This document shows, piece after piece, positions 52,785-62,593 of a DNA stretch of 64,000 bases. The translations under genes and the position numbers were made by a program. Numbering within the stretch: the first letter of the stretch is position 1; each line of letters begins with the position of its first letter. Source of the DNA: CAWKKW01 sp963850345 (GTDB lineage: Bacteria; Acidobacteriota; Terriglobia; Terriglobales; Acidobacteriaceae). The notes under the pieces were generated by a model. The model was given only the letters and a program-made list of their open reading frames with translations, was not told where the DNA came from and did no database searches. The DNA lies in assembly GCA_963850345.1 (NCBI GenBank), contig CAWKKW010000011.1:181857-245856 (forward strand), read 5' to 3'.

Positions 52785-54358
52785 ATGAATTTACCCGTTA
52801 CAGGCATGTCGCCCCACTACTTGCGTACGCGCATGGGGAAGATCTGCGTCGCGATTATTGGAGAGACTCCGGCGGAACTGGTGGAGAAGGCTGAGGAAGC
52901 GATTCGCGAGAACCATTTTCTCGAGTTTCGATTGGATTACCTGGCGAAGCCGGCGCTCGCCCTGCCCAAGCTGAAAGAATTCATGAGCGACCGTGGCGGC
53001 ATCACGGCGATCGCGACCTGCCGTCGCGAAGTCTCGGGAGGTAAGTTCAAAGGATCTCTGGCGGCTGAGGTCGAGATTTTGACCAAGGCGATCGCGTGCG
53101 GCTTCCATCTGATCGACCTGGAGCTTGAATCCGCCGAAGCGATGAAGCGGGCTGAGTTCGAAAAGCTGCGGTCGCTGGGTGCCGGGCTGATCGTCTCCCA
53201 TCACGACTTCTCGGCAACCAAAGATCTGGATGGCGTGCTTGAGCGCATCCTTCCCTTCCAGCCCGATTTCATCAAGATCGTGTCGACGGCCAAGAGCCTC
53301 GCGGACAACGTGACCATGATGCATTTCCTGGAGAAGGCTTCAAACCAGAACAACCTGGTCGGTGTCTGCATGGGCGAACAGGGCATCATCAGCCGCGTTC
53401 TTGGCCTGCGGGCTGGGAGCGCCTTCACCTTTGCCGCAGCCACTGTGGGCGAGGAGACGGCTCCGGGCCAGATCGCCGCGCGCACGTTGATTGACGCCTA
53501 CCGGGCTGAACAGATCGACGCAGCCACCCGCATCTACGGCGTGGCCGGCAATCCGGTGAAGCATTCGCTTTCGCCGATCATGATGAACACGGCTTTTCGG
53601 CGCGAGACGGTAAATGCGGTGTACCTGCCGCTCCAGACCAGCAAGATCAACGACCTGCTTACGCTTGGTGCGCGAGGTTCCGCTCAACGGCATGAGCGTG
53701 ACCATGCCCTTCAAGCAGGACATTCTCAAGCATCTGGCCAAGACGGATCCCCTTTCGGAGAAGGTCGGCGCCTGCAACACGATCGTTCGTTCGCAGGACG
53801 GAAAGCTTTACGGATTTAATACGGACGTGGCCGCGGTGGTTCGGCCACTCGAAAAGCGGATGCATCTGAAGGGCGCGAAGATTCTCGTCCTGGGTGCGGG
53901 TGGAGCGGCACGGGCCGCGGTGTTCGGGCTGAAGGAGAAAGGAGCCGAGGTATTCGTGTTGAACCGCACAGCGGAGACCGGGCAGAAGCTGGCTCGGGAG
54001 GCCAAGGCGAAGACTGCCAAGCGGGAGCAACTGGCGAAATCCACCTTCGACGTGATCGTGAATGCCACGCCGACCGGCATGCACGGCGTGAAGCCAACCA
54101 CCGATCCTGGAGCCGAAAGAGATCAATGCGCGGCTGGTCTTCGATCTGGTCTACAACCCGATTGATACGCCTCTGATCCGAGCGGCTCGCGAAAAAGGAA
54201 TCGCAGTGATTACGGGTGTAGAGATGTTCGTGCACCAGGGAGCGAGGCAGTTTGAGATCTGGACCGGCAAGCCCGCGCCGGAAGAAGAGATGATGCGAGT
54301 GGTGATACATGCGCTTCGACAGCGCGCCGAGGCTGAAGCGGCCAAGCGAAACGCTTAG
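52785..54358 (+). pseudogene. aroDE: aroDE: fused 3-dehydroquinate dehydratase/shikimate dehydrogenase, two frameshifts
   Basis: The first ~240 codons encode a type I 3-dehydroquinate dehydratase ('GKICVAIIGETPAELVEKAEEA', 'EFRLDYL', 'LIVSHHDFSATKD', 'FIKIVSTAKSLADN'). They run without a stop into shikimate dehydrogenase ('GVAGNPVKHSLSPIMMN', then after a shift 'VTMPFKQ', 'GACNTIV', 'VLGAGGAARAAVFGL', 'VNATPTGM', and after a second shift 'LVFDLVYNPIDTPL' and 'GVEMFVHQGARQFEIWTG'). The breaks are at an extra G near 53667 (CTTGG) and an extra C near 54106 (ATCCT). Because the shikimate pathway is essential and both breaks are single extra bases, sequencing error is likelier than real decay. A fused AroDE is known from chlamydiae and plants. 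Confidence 0.85.
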
Positions 54359-54439
54359 CGCCCCGTTCGCCTCAGATCCTGAAGAACTATAGAGTGGAAT
54401 GAGCATTTCGGGTGCGAACGTTCCCTTTGGAGACATGGA

Positions 54440-54832
54440 TTGCGCGACGCTTCCCGTGACACTGCAGTGGACCGATTGATCGAACTTGCCCGCGAAGACA
54501 AGAGTGGGCCCAAGGCGGCTATGCCGATTCCCGCACACCTTCCCACCGACCTATCGCTCGAAGACCAAAAGGATCCTCGTCCCTCTATGTGGCGTTCGCT
54601 GCTTCAGCTCCGCGTACTTCTCCCCTATGTTTCGCGCCTGCTTCCCTTGCTGGATAGCGGCTTTGCCCATGCTCCGGACACCCGGCACCTCGATCAAAGC
54701 GTTGCTGAAGTTCAGGCCGGAAACCGCGAGTTGAGCCAGCAGGTTCTCGACCAGACAGTGCTGGTGAAGCGGGTAGAAGAACACCTGGCAAGCTCAGGGA
54801 AACCATCGAGCGGAACGCCTCGACGGCCATGA
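54440..54832 (+). CDS. Hypothetical membrane-tail-anchored protein, frameshifted
   Basis: The first frame gives a hydrophilic, helical N-terminus (about 131 codons, 'SVAEVQAGNRELSQQVLDQTVLVKRVEEHL'). Two single missing bases, near 54790 and 54819, shift the ancestral reading so that it continues as KLRETIERNA, then LDGHELSENLRSLQKTVRTT, and ends at 54944 with a membrane helix 'IGLLVALVGLVAYSIFR'. The restored protein would be a coiled-coil protein with a C-terminal membrane anchor. A possible ATG at 54435 is itself one base out of frame. Function not known. Confidence 0.5.
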   Translation: MRDASRDTAVDRLIELAREDKSGPKAAMPIPAHLPTDLSLEDQKDPRPSMWRSLLQLRVLLPYVSRLLPLLDSGFAHAPDTRHLDQSVAEVQAGNRELSQQVLDQTVLVKRVEEHLASSGKPSSGTPRRP

Positions 54833-54944
54833 ATTGAGTGAAAACTTGCGATCACTGCAGAAGACGGTTCGGACGACAGCCACTGTGAACATCGGATTGC
54901 TGGTGGCACTGGTGGGGCTGGTCGCCTACTCCATTTTCCGCTAG

Positions 54945-55319
54945 CGTTTTGAGGGATAGATGCGGGCCGATTGAACCTTCGCCTGCCTGCTGAGAGCACA
55001 TGCCAAGCCGCTGAAGCCCAGCAGTTTAGCCGCTTCCCTACCACATTCATGCTATGTTCATACCACAAAAGTTTGTGTTTATCGCACTAAAAGTTGCTTG
55101 CTTTCGCCCCGCGTCCTCTCCGCTTTATCTGACAAATACAAATTGCCAGCCGTTACATCGCGGGGCTAGGATTACGCGTTAGCTGGACGGTTTCCGCCCG
55201 TTTGGAATCACGTACCGGCGAATGGATTCCACAGAAAGCCAGTTGTAGCCAGTCGTTCCTCGATATGCATACGTTCCGCAGTCTCAGAATGCAAAACAAA
55301 GCGTGTGGAGTGACTCCCA
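54945..55319. other. Intergenic region, 375 bases
   Basis: Relatively AT-rich for this genome (around 55060-55135) and probably holding the promoter of the GvpL/F-like gene. No supported gene or RNA is seen. Confidence 0.45.
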
Positions 55320-56081
55320 ATGGCGTGGTATGCCTACTGCATCAGTGAGAAACAGTCCTTTCCCGAGCTTCTTCGTCATCGCAAGCCCATCCCCATGGAA
55401 ACCGTGACGGGAATAGCCGGGAATCAAGTCTTCCTTTACCCAGCCAGTGATTTAGCCGTAATCGTCAGTGAACATAATCCAGAAGAAGAGATGAATCAGA
55501 AGTGCGCCGTCGACCATGCCCGCGTGATCGCCGATTGTTTCAAATTGTCCACGGTACTCCCGTTCCGGTTTGGCACAGTGTTTGCGGACGATGAGGCGCT
55601 TCGCCGCTCGATCCGTTCCAATCAGCGTCAGTTCCTCAATAACATCGATCGGCTGCGCGGCAAGGCGGAGATGCACCTGAAGGTGATGGTGGACGATTGC
55701 TGCCGCGAAGAGACTCGGCCGGTCTTGATGGATCGGGTGGGCAAGGAGTATCTGACCAGTTTGCGCGAGAATGCTACCCGGCAGCGCGAACGGCAGACCC
55801 GGGCCCGTGCAGTATCGGTGCAGATGCACCGGATGTTCGCTCCCCTGGATGAAGAGGTCACCTGCCGCAGGACGGATGCCGGCAAGATGGTGCTGGATAT
55901 CGCTCACCTGATCGATCACAAGGCCATTGAGCGGTACCAGAACAAGTATTCGAGCGCCAGCCAACTGATGAAGGATTGCCAGATGCAGCTATCGGGACCC
56001 TGGCCGCCTTACCACTTCGTTCATCGCCTTACCCGGGCAGGCCACGCCGTGGCAGGCTCCGGACATGCAGTTCCCGCCTGA
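55320..56081 (+). CDS. GvpL/GvpF family protein (orphan gas-vesicle-type gene)
   Basis: A 253-residue protein of the GvpL/F family. Diagnostic blocks are the N-terminal ferredoxin-like part 'MAWYAYCISEK' and 'DLAVIVSEHNPEEEM', the middle 'FKLSTVLPFRFGTVFADDEALR', and the C-terminal 'LSGPWPPYHFVHRL'. GvpF/L are normally minor components that help assemble gas vesicles. No gvpA, gvpN, gvpK or other gvp gene is in this window, so this is an orphan copy; such lone GvpL/F-like proteins may have another role. The gene is intact, unlike its neighbours, and ends at a strong terminator. Confidence 0.88.
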   Translation: MAWYAYCISEKQSFPELLRHRKPIPMETVTGIAGNQVFLYPASDLAVIVSEHNPEEEMNQKCAVDHARVIADCFKLSTVLPFRFGTVFADDEALRRSIRSNQRQFLNNIDRLRGKAEMHLKVMVDDCCREETRPVLMDRVGKEYLTSLRENATRQRERQTRARAVSVQMHRMFAPLDEEVTCRRTDAGKMVLDIAHLIDHKAIERYQNKYSSASQLMKDCQMQLSGPWPPYHFVHRLTRAGHAVAGSGHAVPA

Positions 56082-56105
56082 TAATCAACCTAAACTTTAC
56101 AAACG

Positions 56106-56142
56106 AAAAGCCCCGGTGGACCCACGACCCCCGGGGCTTTTT
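56106..56142 (+). terminator. Rho-independent terminator after the GvpL/F-like gene
   Basis: AAAAGCCCCGG/CCGGGGCTTTTT: an 11-base stem with flanking A and T runs and a 14-base loop. It also lies ahead of the convergent pgsA gene and could work in both directions. Confidence 0.9.
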
Positions 56143-56293
56143 CATGGAGAAGAAGTGAGCGGTCCACCGCGACACGCCTCACCTCGCCCTTAATTAAAAA
56201 GACGCAGGGAATCGGGATTCGTTGGCAGACTGTGGAGTGGGGCCTAGCGGAGAAGCAACGAAAACTCAATCGCCTTACGTCGCGCGCCAGGCA

Positions 56294-56953
56294 TCAGCCG
56301 AGATGTTTGGCGGCCGGAACGGTTCCCTTGCGGCGACTCAGCACGAAGCTCTTTTCACGGCGGTCGGCAGAGGCGTGATCGATCTTGCGCCAGAAACCAG
56401 CGAAGTAGTCCACCGCCGAAATGGTCGAGACAATGACCATATAGTAGATGGCGACGATCGCCGTCCAGTAAACGGGCAGGATAAACCAGCCGAAGTGCCA
56501 GGCATACCAGCGATGCGCGAGCACGCAGGCGACTACAGCCACAATCTGGAGGATGGTCTTGAGCTTCCCGAGGTCGCTCGCTTCGATAGTGAAGCCCTCG
56601 GAGGTGGCAATGGAGCGGAGTCCGCTGACCAGGAATTCGCGGCCGATGACCAGAACTGCGATCCAGGGCTTCATGATGTGGGGCGTGTAGCCGACCAGAA
56701 CGATAAAAGCGGCGGAGATCATGAGCTTGTCCGCCAGCGGATCGAGCAACATGCCCATGGTGGTGATCTGTCCGCGTTTGCGCGCCAGGTATCCGTCGAC
56801 CCCGTCAGTAATAGAGGCGAGGATGAAAACGATCGAGGCGACCGCCTCCTGCTCACCACTGATGGAGCGGAATGGGAACGCAGGCGAGAGAATCCAGATG
56901 AGCAATGGAACGCAACAGATGCGGCTCATCGTGATGGAGTTGGGTAAATTCAC
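56294..56953 (-). CDS. pgsA: CDP-diacylglycerol-glycerol-3-phosphate 3-phosphatidyltransferase
   Basis: A 219-residue integral membrane enzyme of phosphatidylglycerol synthesis. The CDP-alcohol phosphotransferase motif is complete: 'DGVDGYLARKRGQITTMGMLLDPLADK' spans about residues 50-76 with the aspartates spaced DG-x2-AR-x8-G-x3-D-x3-D. Membrane helices flank it. The start is probably the GTG at 56953, giving 'VNLPNSITMSRI' like the family's usual N-terminus; ATG 56980 adds nine atypical residues. It makes phosphatidylglycerol phosphate in the inner membrane. Confidence 0.93.
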   Translation of the reverse strand: MNLPNSITMSRICCVPLLIWILSPAFPFRSISGEQEAVASIVFILASITDGVDGYLARKRGQITTMGMLLDPLADKLMISAAFIVLVGYTPHIMKPWIAVLVIGREFLVSGLRSIATSEGFTIEASDLGKLKTILQIVAVVACVLAHRWYAWHFGWFILPVYWTAIVAIYYMVIVSTISAVDYFAGFWRKIDHASADRREKSFVLSRRKGTVPAAKHLG

Positions 56954-57137
56954 ACTCGACCCTGCGCAAAACCAGGGCATCCGCCAGTTCGACGGGAGAT
57001 GGGCAAGAGCTCAACGGTGGCGGACCGCAGTCCCGGTTTCCGCACCCACCGGATTCCTTCAATCCAGCCGGAGATGCATACCTAGTCATTATGCACCAGA
57101 GCGCAGCTACCAGCGGCGGGCGGCCCGAGGGATACGT

Positions 57138-58145
57138 TCAGCGTTCGCTGTCCAGCATCCTCATTCCAACTGCATCGTAGCGGGTGCCTGCGACTTGGGT
57201 GGCGTCCACTTCCGCTTCGAGTCTCGCTACCTCTGCCGGAGTCAATGAAAACTCAGCGCCTCCCAAGGCATCTTCGAGCTGTTTCCGGGTGCGCGATCCG
57301 GCGAGCGGCACGATCGATGGGTCCTTCGCCAGTACCCAGGCAAACGCGAGTCGTGCAGGAGTGGTTCCCTTTTCCGCAGCAAACTGATTCAATCTGGCGA
57401 TGAGCTGCTGGTTCTTCTGGTAGTTTTCACCGCTGAAACGAGGCAGGTGCGAGCGTATATCCCCCTTGCCAGTTGGAAGCGAGCCACTGAGCAGCCCTCG
57501 TCCAAGAACTCCGTAGGCAGTCAAGCCGATACCAAGCTCGTGAAGCACGGGCAGAATCTTCTGTTCGGGGCTGCGGCTCAGCAAGCCGTATTCGATCTGC
57601 AAATCGGTGACAGGATGAACTGCGTGAGCTTTGCGGATGGTGTCCACACCGACTTCGGAGAGTCCCACCTGGCGCACAGATCCAGCCCGGATCATGGCGG
57701 CAATGGCACCTACCGTGTCTTCGATGGGAACTTTGGAATCAAGGCGAGCGGGGCGGTAGATGTCGATGTGATCTACACCGAGACGGTTCAACGTGTACGC
57801 CAGGAAATTTTTGACCGCCTCGGGACGGCTGTCGAAGCCCGACCATTGACCTTGTGGCGTTCGCATCGCACCGAATTTGACGGAAAGGATCACCTTGTCT
57901 CGCGCCGAGGAGCCGAGTTCGCGCAGCGCCCGCCCGATCAGCAGTTCATTGTGCCCCATTCCATAGAAGTCGCCGGTATCGATCAGGGTGACTCCTCGTT
58001 CAATGGCTGCATGAATGGTGGCGATGGCTTCCGCTTCCTCCGATTGCCCATACATGCCGGACATGCCCATGCAACCCAGGCCAATGGGAAACACCTGTCG
58101 GCCGCGCCGAGTTGCCGGGTTTTGATTGCTGTTGAATTGGCTCAC
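57138..58145 (-). CDS. Aldo/keto reductase
   Basis: A 335-residue AKR TIM barrel. Catalytic-type residues are D and Y in 'LIDTGDFYGMGHNE' and the lysine in 'VILSVKFGAMRTPQG'. The position of the usual histidine is occupied in 'HIDIYRPARLD', which lacks the common 'YQHRVD' form. NADPH-binding residues are in 'GSRTRKQLEDAL'. It reduces aldehydes or ketones, or acts on sugar derivatives; substrate not predicted. Intact, between damaged genes. Confidence 0.87.
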   Translation of the reverse strand: MSQFNSNQNPATRRGRQVFPIGLGCMGMSGMYGQSEEAEAIATIHAAIERGVTLIDTGDFYGMGHNELLIGRALRELGSSARDKVILSVKFGAMRTPQGQWSGFDSRPEAVKNFLAYTLNRLGVDHIDIYRPARLDSKVPIEDTVGAIAAMIRAGSVRQVGLSEVGVDTIRKAHAVHPVTDLQIEYGLLSRSPEQKILPVLHELGIGLTAYGVLGRGLLSGSLPTGKGDIRSHLPRFSGENYQKNQQLIARLNQFAAEKGTTPARLAFAWVLAKDPSIVPLAGSRTRKQLEDALGGAEFSLTPAEVARLEAEVDATQVAGTRYDAVGMRMLDSER

Positions 58146-58303
58146 TCGACACTCCCTGATTGAATCCTATGTGTCCGGCCGATGGGATCAGATGCGACCA
58201 TAGCGCTGTGCAAGCGACTGCAGAGCTGTTCGCGAGGTGGAAAGCGACTCAAACAGTGTGACAGGTTCTCCGGTTGGTTCGAGCCACTCGGTGACGGCGG
58301 AGG

Positions 58304-59698
58304 ATGATGTACCCTCCTTCCGATGTACTTCGTCGATACGCAACTGACTGCCGCGAGGTGTTGCGAGCCTTCCACCGCGACGAGGCCTTTCTGTTTCTGG
58401 GCTCTGCCTTTACGACTGTGGGCATCGTGGCCATTGCCTTCTGCTCGCTGCGTCGGCGCTTTGACGCATTGCTGGTTTATCTCGCCATCTTCGCCATCCT
58501 CTATGGTCAACGGCTGTGGTTGCAGGCGGGCTGCTCAAGTTGCTGCTGCCGCACATGGAGCTGCTCTCGCGTCTGACGCGCCATCCTATCCTGGTGCCCA
58601 TTCCTGCGTTCTTGTTTTTTGATGCCGCAGGCTTTCTGGGATGCGGGAAAGCAGTCGCTAATTTTGTCGGATTGTTTCTCTGCATGGTGCTGCGTGCTGA
58701 TGGTCGGTCCGCTCGGCTGGCTCCACACGTTCAATAATGTAGTGGTGGTGTTCGCGCTGATCTGGCTGGCGATCGAAGCGGTGCGACGGGGATCCTCTAA
58801 TAGAGACTTCGTAGTGATGCGCCGCGGATTATTGTGCTTTGTGCTCCGCGCTATGGGACAACATGGTTGGTCTGTACGTTCATCCGACGCGCATTGAACC
58901 GTATGGGTTCGCGGTGTTTCTGGCGTGTCTTGGCTATGTGGCTGCGCGGCGCACTCTCGACGCGATCAGCAGCTTACGGAGATACAGAAGGAGCTTGATG
59001 TTGCGCGGCGTATCCAGTTTTCGATTCTGCCCCGGGCTTTCCGCATTCGAACAGCTTCCGCGTAGCTGCACGGTATGTGCCGATGACCTCTGTTGCCGGA
59101 GACTTGTACGATTTTCTGGTCACGAAGGAAACACAGGCAGGGCTGCTGATCGCCGACGTATCTGGCCACGGGGTACCGGCAGCGCTGATTGCCTCCATGG
59201 TGAAGATGGCGGCGACGGCGCAGCGAGCCCACTTCGCAGATCCCGCCCGGCTGCTGGGGGAGATGAACCTTGCGCTCTGCGGACATACCCAGACGCAATT
59301 CGTAACTGCCGCTATGCATTCCTCGATGCAGAGGCTGGTGAGTTGCGCTACTCCGCTGCGGGGCATCCGCCCATGCTCCTGCTGCGCGATGGCCAGGTGA
59401 TCGAGGTGACGGAGAACGGTCTGCTGCTGGCTGCATTCACCCTTGCCTCGTTCTCCAACCAGACACTGCCGCTCGAACCGGGCGACCGGCTGTTGCTCTA
59501 CACCGACGGACTGCTCGAGGCGGCCAATGGGAAGGGAGAATTCTTCGGTCAGGAAGGATTGAGTTCTCTGCTGCGCAATGCTCCGGGTTAGGGGTCTCCG
59601 AAGCCGCGGACCATATTCTGAGCAAAGTGCAGCAGTGGGCCAAAGCGCAGGATGATGATTTGACGGTGCTGGTTTGCGATTATGTGGCTGTTGCTTAA
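58304..59698 (+). pseudogene. SpoIIE/PP2C-type serine phosphatase with membrane sensor, multiply frameshifted
   Basis: A membrane-bound phosphatase whose reading frame changes at least seven times. In order, the pieces read as a seven-helix membrane region ('AFTTVGIVAIAFCSLRRRF', 'LFFDAAGFLGCGK', 'WLHTFNNVVVVFALIWLA', 'YGFAVFLACLGYVAARRTL'), a coiled linker ('LTEIQKELDVARRIQFSILP') and a PP2C/SpoIIE domain ('SVAGDLYDFLVTKET', 'LLIADVSGHGVPAALIASMVK', 'LLLYTDGLLEAANGKGEFFG', 'DDDLTVLV'). All metal-binding acidic residues of the phosphatase are still readable. The dense frame changes mean no full product can be made from this sequence; either true decay or poor sequence quality. Confidence 0.8.
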
Positions 59699-59796
59699 GA
59701 ATCCTGAAAGCCGAAGCCTAGAACCAGGGCGAAATAGCGGGCGGTTTTCTGCAGGAATGAACTCCCGTAGAAAACCGCTTTCTCCTCGGTTAGCTT

Positions 59797-61062
59797 CTAA
59801 GCGTAAATACCGCGTTGCTTGATGGTGAAGGCGACGCGATCGATTGCCAGCATATACGCGGCGATACGGTTGTTTACGCCATGCGCCTCCGCATAGCGAA
59901 CGACGTCGTCAAAGCTCTCTGCAAGGATGCCCTCCAACTGCTCGTTGACGACGGACTCCTTCCAGAAATATCCCTGCCGGTCCTGCACCCATTCAAAGTA
60001 CGAAGCCGTCACGCCTCCCGCGTTGGCGAGAATGTCCGGGATAATGAAGACCTTCTTGTCGGCAAGAATCTCGTCCGCCACAGCGGTCGTGGGGCCATTT
60101 GCTCCTTCGCACACAATACGTGCCTTGATGCGATCCGCGTTGCGGCTGGTGATGACGGTTTCAGTTGCGGCAGGAATGAGAATGTCGCACTCAGTGACCA
60201 GCAGCTCCTGTGAATCGGCAGGCTCGGCGCCTTTGAAGCCGAGAACCGTTCCGTTTCGCTGACGATATTCGAGCAGCGCCACCACGTCGATGCCGTCGCC
60301 GTTGAAGAGGCCGCCATCGAACTCGGCGATGCCGATGATCTTGTAGCCCTTCTCGCGCATCAGTTTGGCTGCATTCGATCCGACATTGCCAAAGCCCTGG
60401 ACGATGACGCGGCACCCTTCCCGCGGCAGGTGCAGATACTTGAGCGCCTCGTCGCAGACGATGCTGATGCCGCGCCCAGTTGCCTCGCGCCGGCCGCGCG
60501 ATCCGCCAATGTTCAGCGGCTTTCCTGTAACTACACTGGTTACAGTCTGGCGCATGTGCATGGAGTAGGTATCCATAATCCACGCCATCACCTGTTCGTT
60601 GGTACCCATATCCGGAGCGGGGACATCCTTCTCCGGTCCGAGAAACTCGATCAGGTCGGAGGTGTAGCGGCGGGTGAGCCGCTCCAGTTCGCCGAGCGAA
60701 AGCTTCTTGGGGTCGCAGATGACGCCACCCTTGGCGCCGCCAAACGGGATGTTGACGACGGCGCACTTCCACGTCATCCAGCTCGCCAGCGCGCGGACTT
60801 CGTCCAACGTGACGTCGGGAGCGAAGCGGATGCCTCCCTTTCCAGGCCCACGCGCGATCGAATGCTGTACGCGAAAGCCGGTAAACACTTCAATCCGGCC
60901 ATCGTCCATCGAGACGGGAAAATGCACGATGATTTCTCGCGCGGGATAGCGCAAGACCTTCCACAATCCTTCGTCCAGGTTTAACTTGCGTGCTGCGAAA
61001 TCAAATCGAGCAGCCTGCGCTTCCCAGGGGTTGATCTCCTGCTCGAGCGTAATCGTTGCCAT
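59797..61062 (-). CDS. Glutamate dehydrogenase (Glu/Leu/Phe/Val dehydrogenase family)
   Basis: A 421-residue hexameric-type glutamate dehydrogenase. 'FTGFRVQHSIARGPGKGGIRFAPDV' and 'VVNIPFGGAKGGVICDPK' hold the substrate-binding and catalytic lysines, 'VPAPDMGTNEQVMAWIMD' the catalytic aspartate, and 'VIVQGFGNVGSNAAKLM' the NAD(P)-binding loop. 'CEGANGPTT' and 'NAGGVTASYFEWVQ' are the conserved later blocks. Interconverts glutamate and 2-oxoglutarate plus ammonia. GGAGAG is 5 bases before the ATG at 61062; the frame extends to 61107 without a better start. Intact despite lying among damaged genes. Confidence 0.94.
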   Translation of the reverse strand: MATITLEQEINPWEAQAARFDFAARKLNLDEGLWKVLRYPAREIIVHFPVSMDDGRIEVFTGFRVQHSIARGPGKGGIRFAPDVTLDEVRALASWMTWKCAVVNIPFGGAKGGVICDPKKLSLGELERLTRRYTSDLIEFLGPEKDVPAPDMGTNEQVMAWIMDTYSMHMRQTVTSVVTGKPLNIGGSRGRREATGRGISIVCDEALKYLHLPREGCRVIVQGFGNVGSNAAKLMREKGYKIIGIAEFDGGLFNGDGIDVVALLEYRQRNGTVLGFKGAEPADSQELLVTECDILIPAATETVITSRNADRIKARIVCEGANGPTTAVADEILADKKVFIIPDILANAGGVTASYFEWVQDRQGYFWKESVVNEQLEGILAESFDDVVRYAEAHGVNNRIAAYMLAIDRVAFTIKQRGIYA

Positions 61063-61555
61063 AAAACTCTCCAGGTTCTGTGCCTTACGTATGCCGCAAG
61101 TCTTCAACGTGTTCCAGACAGTTGGACTCGCAGTCAGGGGAAATCGTGGCCTTGCCGGAGTTTTGCTCCGTCAACTACCGTTCAGCCCCGCACTTTGGCC
61201 AAACTGCCCGAGTATATGCCCCCTAAAAGAGGACCGGCAACTCACCGAATGGGTCATCTCGGCGCACAAACGAGGCTTTCAGAAAGGCGCAAGGCAGCCT
61301 GAACTCGATCGAATTGCGGCGGGGCGAGAGGACATAACAGGTCGAATTGTCGAGATGTTGGTTGGTCACTGACACCCGAAGAGTAAATTCGGCCGTACTT
61401 ACTGCTAAGTCTATGCAGAATAGTCAGTTAGAGTGACGGGCGACCAACTCGTCGAATTGAAATTGGAATGACGCTCACATGACACTGTAAGGGCGTGAGG
61501 GGACTACCGTTCAAGAAGGGTGAGCGGCTTCCCGCTGCCACCTTCAGGAGGAACG
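61063..61555. other. Intergenic region, 493 bases
   Basis: Upstream sequence shared by the glutamate dehydrogenase gene (minus) and the TIGR03118 gene (plus). A possible plus-strand promoter lies at 61463-61491. Short frames here have no support. Confidence 0.45.
61463..61491 (+). promoter_or_regulatory. Possible promoter of the TIGR03118 gene
   Basis: TTGGAA at 61463-61468 and TGTAAG at 61486-61491, spacer 17 bases, about 65 bases ahead of the ATG. The -10 match is weak (4 of 6). Confidence 0.35.
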
Positions 61556-62593
61556 ATGCTGCTATTTCGCACACACCCCATGAGCCGCTGGGATGCACCC
61601 CTCATGCTGTTGCTCGCCCTGCTGCCGACTTCCGCAGTAGCCCAACACTACAAACAGACAAGCCTGGTCTCAGATCTTCCGGGTTTCTCGCTGGATACCA
61701 ACCTTGTCAACCCATGGGGACTCAGCCGCAGTTCCGGCAGCCCATGGTGGGTCTCCGATAACGGTACGGGGTTGTCGACGCTTTACGACGGCACCGGAAA
61801 GACGGTCCCGCTGGTCGTTACCATTCCGCCGGCGGACGCAAGCAGCCCGACAGGCACACCTACCGGGACGATGTTCAACGGCAGCACCGGATTTGCGATC
61901 GCGCCATCCAAGCCCGCGATCTTCCTATTCGTCACCGAAGATGGAACAATTTCGGGATGGAATCCGGGCGTCGATCCGACTCATGCCGTGATCAAGGTTA
62001 ATGAACACTCTCGTTCGGTATTCAAAGGAGCGACCATCGCGAACGCCAATCTGCCGGGAGGCCCGACGAGCCTGCTCTATGTGGCCGATTTTCGCAAGGG
62101 ACGGGTTCGCGTCTACGATACGAATTTTCACCAGCTCCACGTCGATGAAGAGGCCTTCGAGGATGACCGCCTGCCATGGGGATACGCGCCTTTCAACATC
62201 CAAAACATCGGCGGCAATCTCTACGTGGCGTTCGCCAAACAGGACGATGCCAAGCACGATGAGGTCGACGGCGCGGGACTGGGATATGTCGATGTCTTCT
62301 CGCCGAAGGGGCGTCTGCTGCACAGGCTCGAACACGGAGACTGGTTCAATGCTCCATGGGGATTGGCGCTTGCGTCTGGAGACTTCGGCATCTACAGCCA
62401 CGATGTGCTGGTGGGCCAATTTGGCAGCGGCCAGATTCTGGCTTTCGATTCGGTGACCGGTAAGTTCAAGGGCGCGTTGGTCGATGCGAGTAATCAGCCG
62501 ATCGTCAACGACGGCTTGTGGGGAATTTCGTTTGGCAATGGCGCAGGCGCGGGCCAGCGAACACCCTTACTTCTCTGCCGGGCTGAATCATGA
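61556..62593 (+). CDS. TIGR03118 family exported protein, 3' end frameshifted
   Basis: A ~345-residue exported beta-propeller-like protein. A signal peptide follows the ATG at 61556 ('LMLLLALLPTSAVAQH'), chosen for its perfect AGGAGG 4 bases upstream. Family blocks are 'LVSDLPGFSLDTNLVNPWGLSRSSGSPWWVSDNGTG', 'VTEDGTISGWNPGVDP', 'LLYVADFRKGRVRVYD', and 'NAPWGLALASGDFGIYSHDVLVGQFGSGQI'. The written frame ends at 62593, but two single missing bases near 62551 and 62565 hide the true end 'YFSAGLNHEADGLLGSITAVENPQGNDQ', which would stop at 62654. Biological role of the family is unknown. Confidence 0.82.
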   Translation: MLLFRTHPMSRWDAPLMLLLALLPTSAVAQHYKQTSLVSDLPGFSLDTNLVNPWGLSRSSGSPWWVSDNGTGLSTLYDGTGKTVPLVVTIPPADASSPTGTPTGTMFNGSTGFAIAPSKPAIFLFVTEDGTISGWNPGVDPTHAVIKVNEHSRSVFKGATIANANLPGGPTSLLYVADFRKGRVRVYDTNFHQLHVDEEAFEDDRLPWGYAPFNIQNIGGNLYVAFAKQDDAKHDEVDGAGLGYVDVFSPKGRLLHRLEHGDWFNAPWGLALASGDFGIYSHDVLVGQFGSGQILAFDSVTGKFKGALVDASNQPIVNDGLWGISFGNGAGAGQRTPLLLCRAES

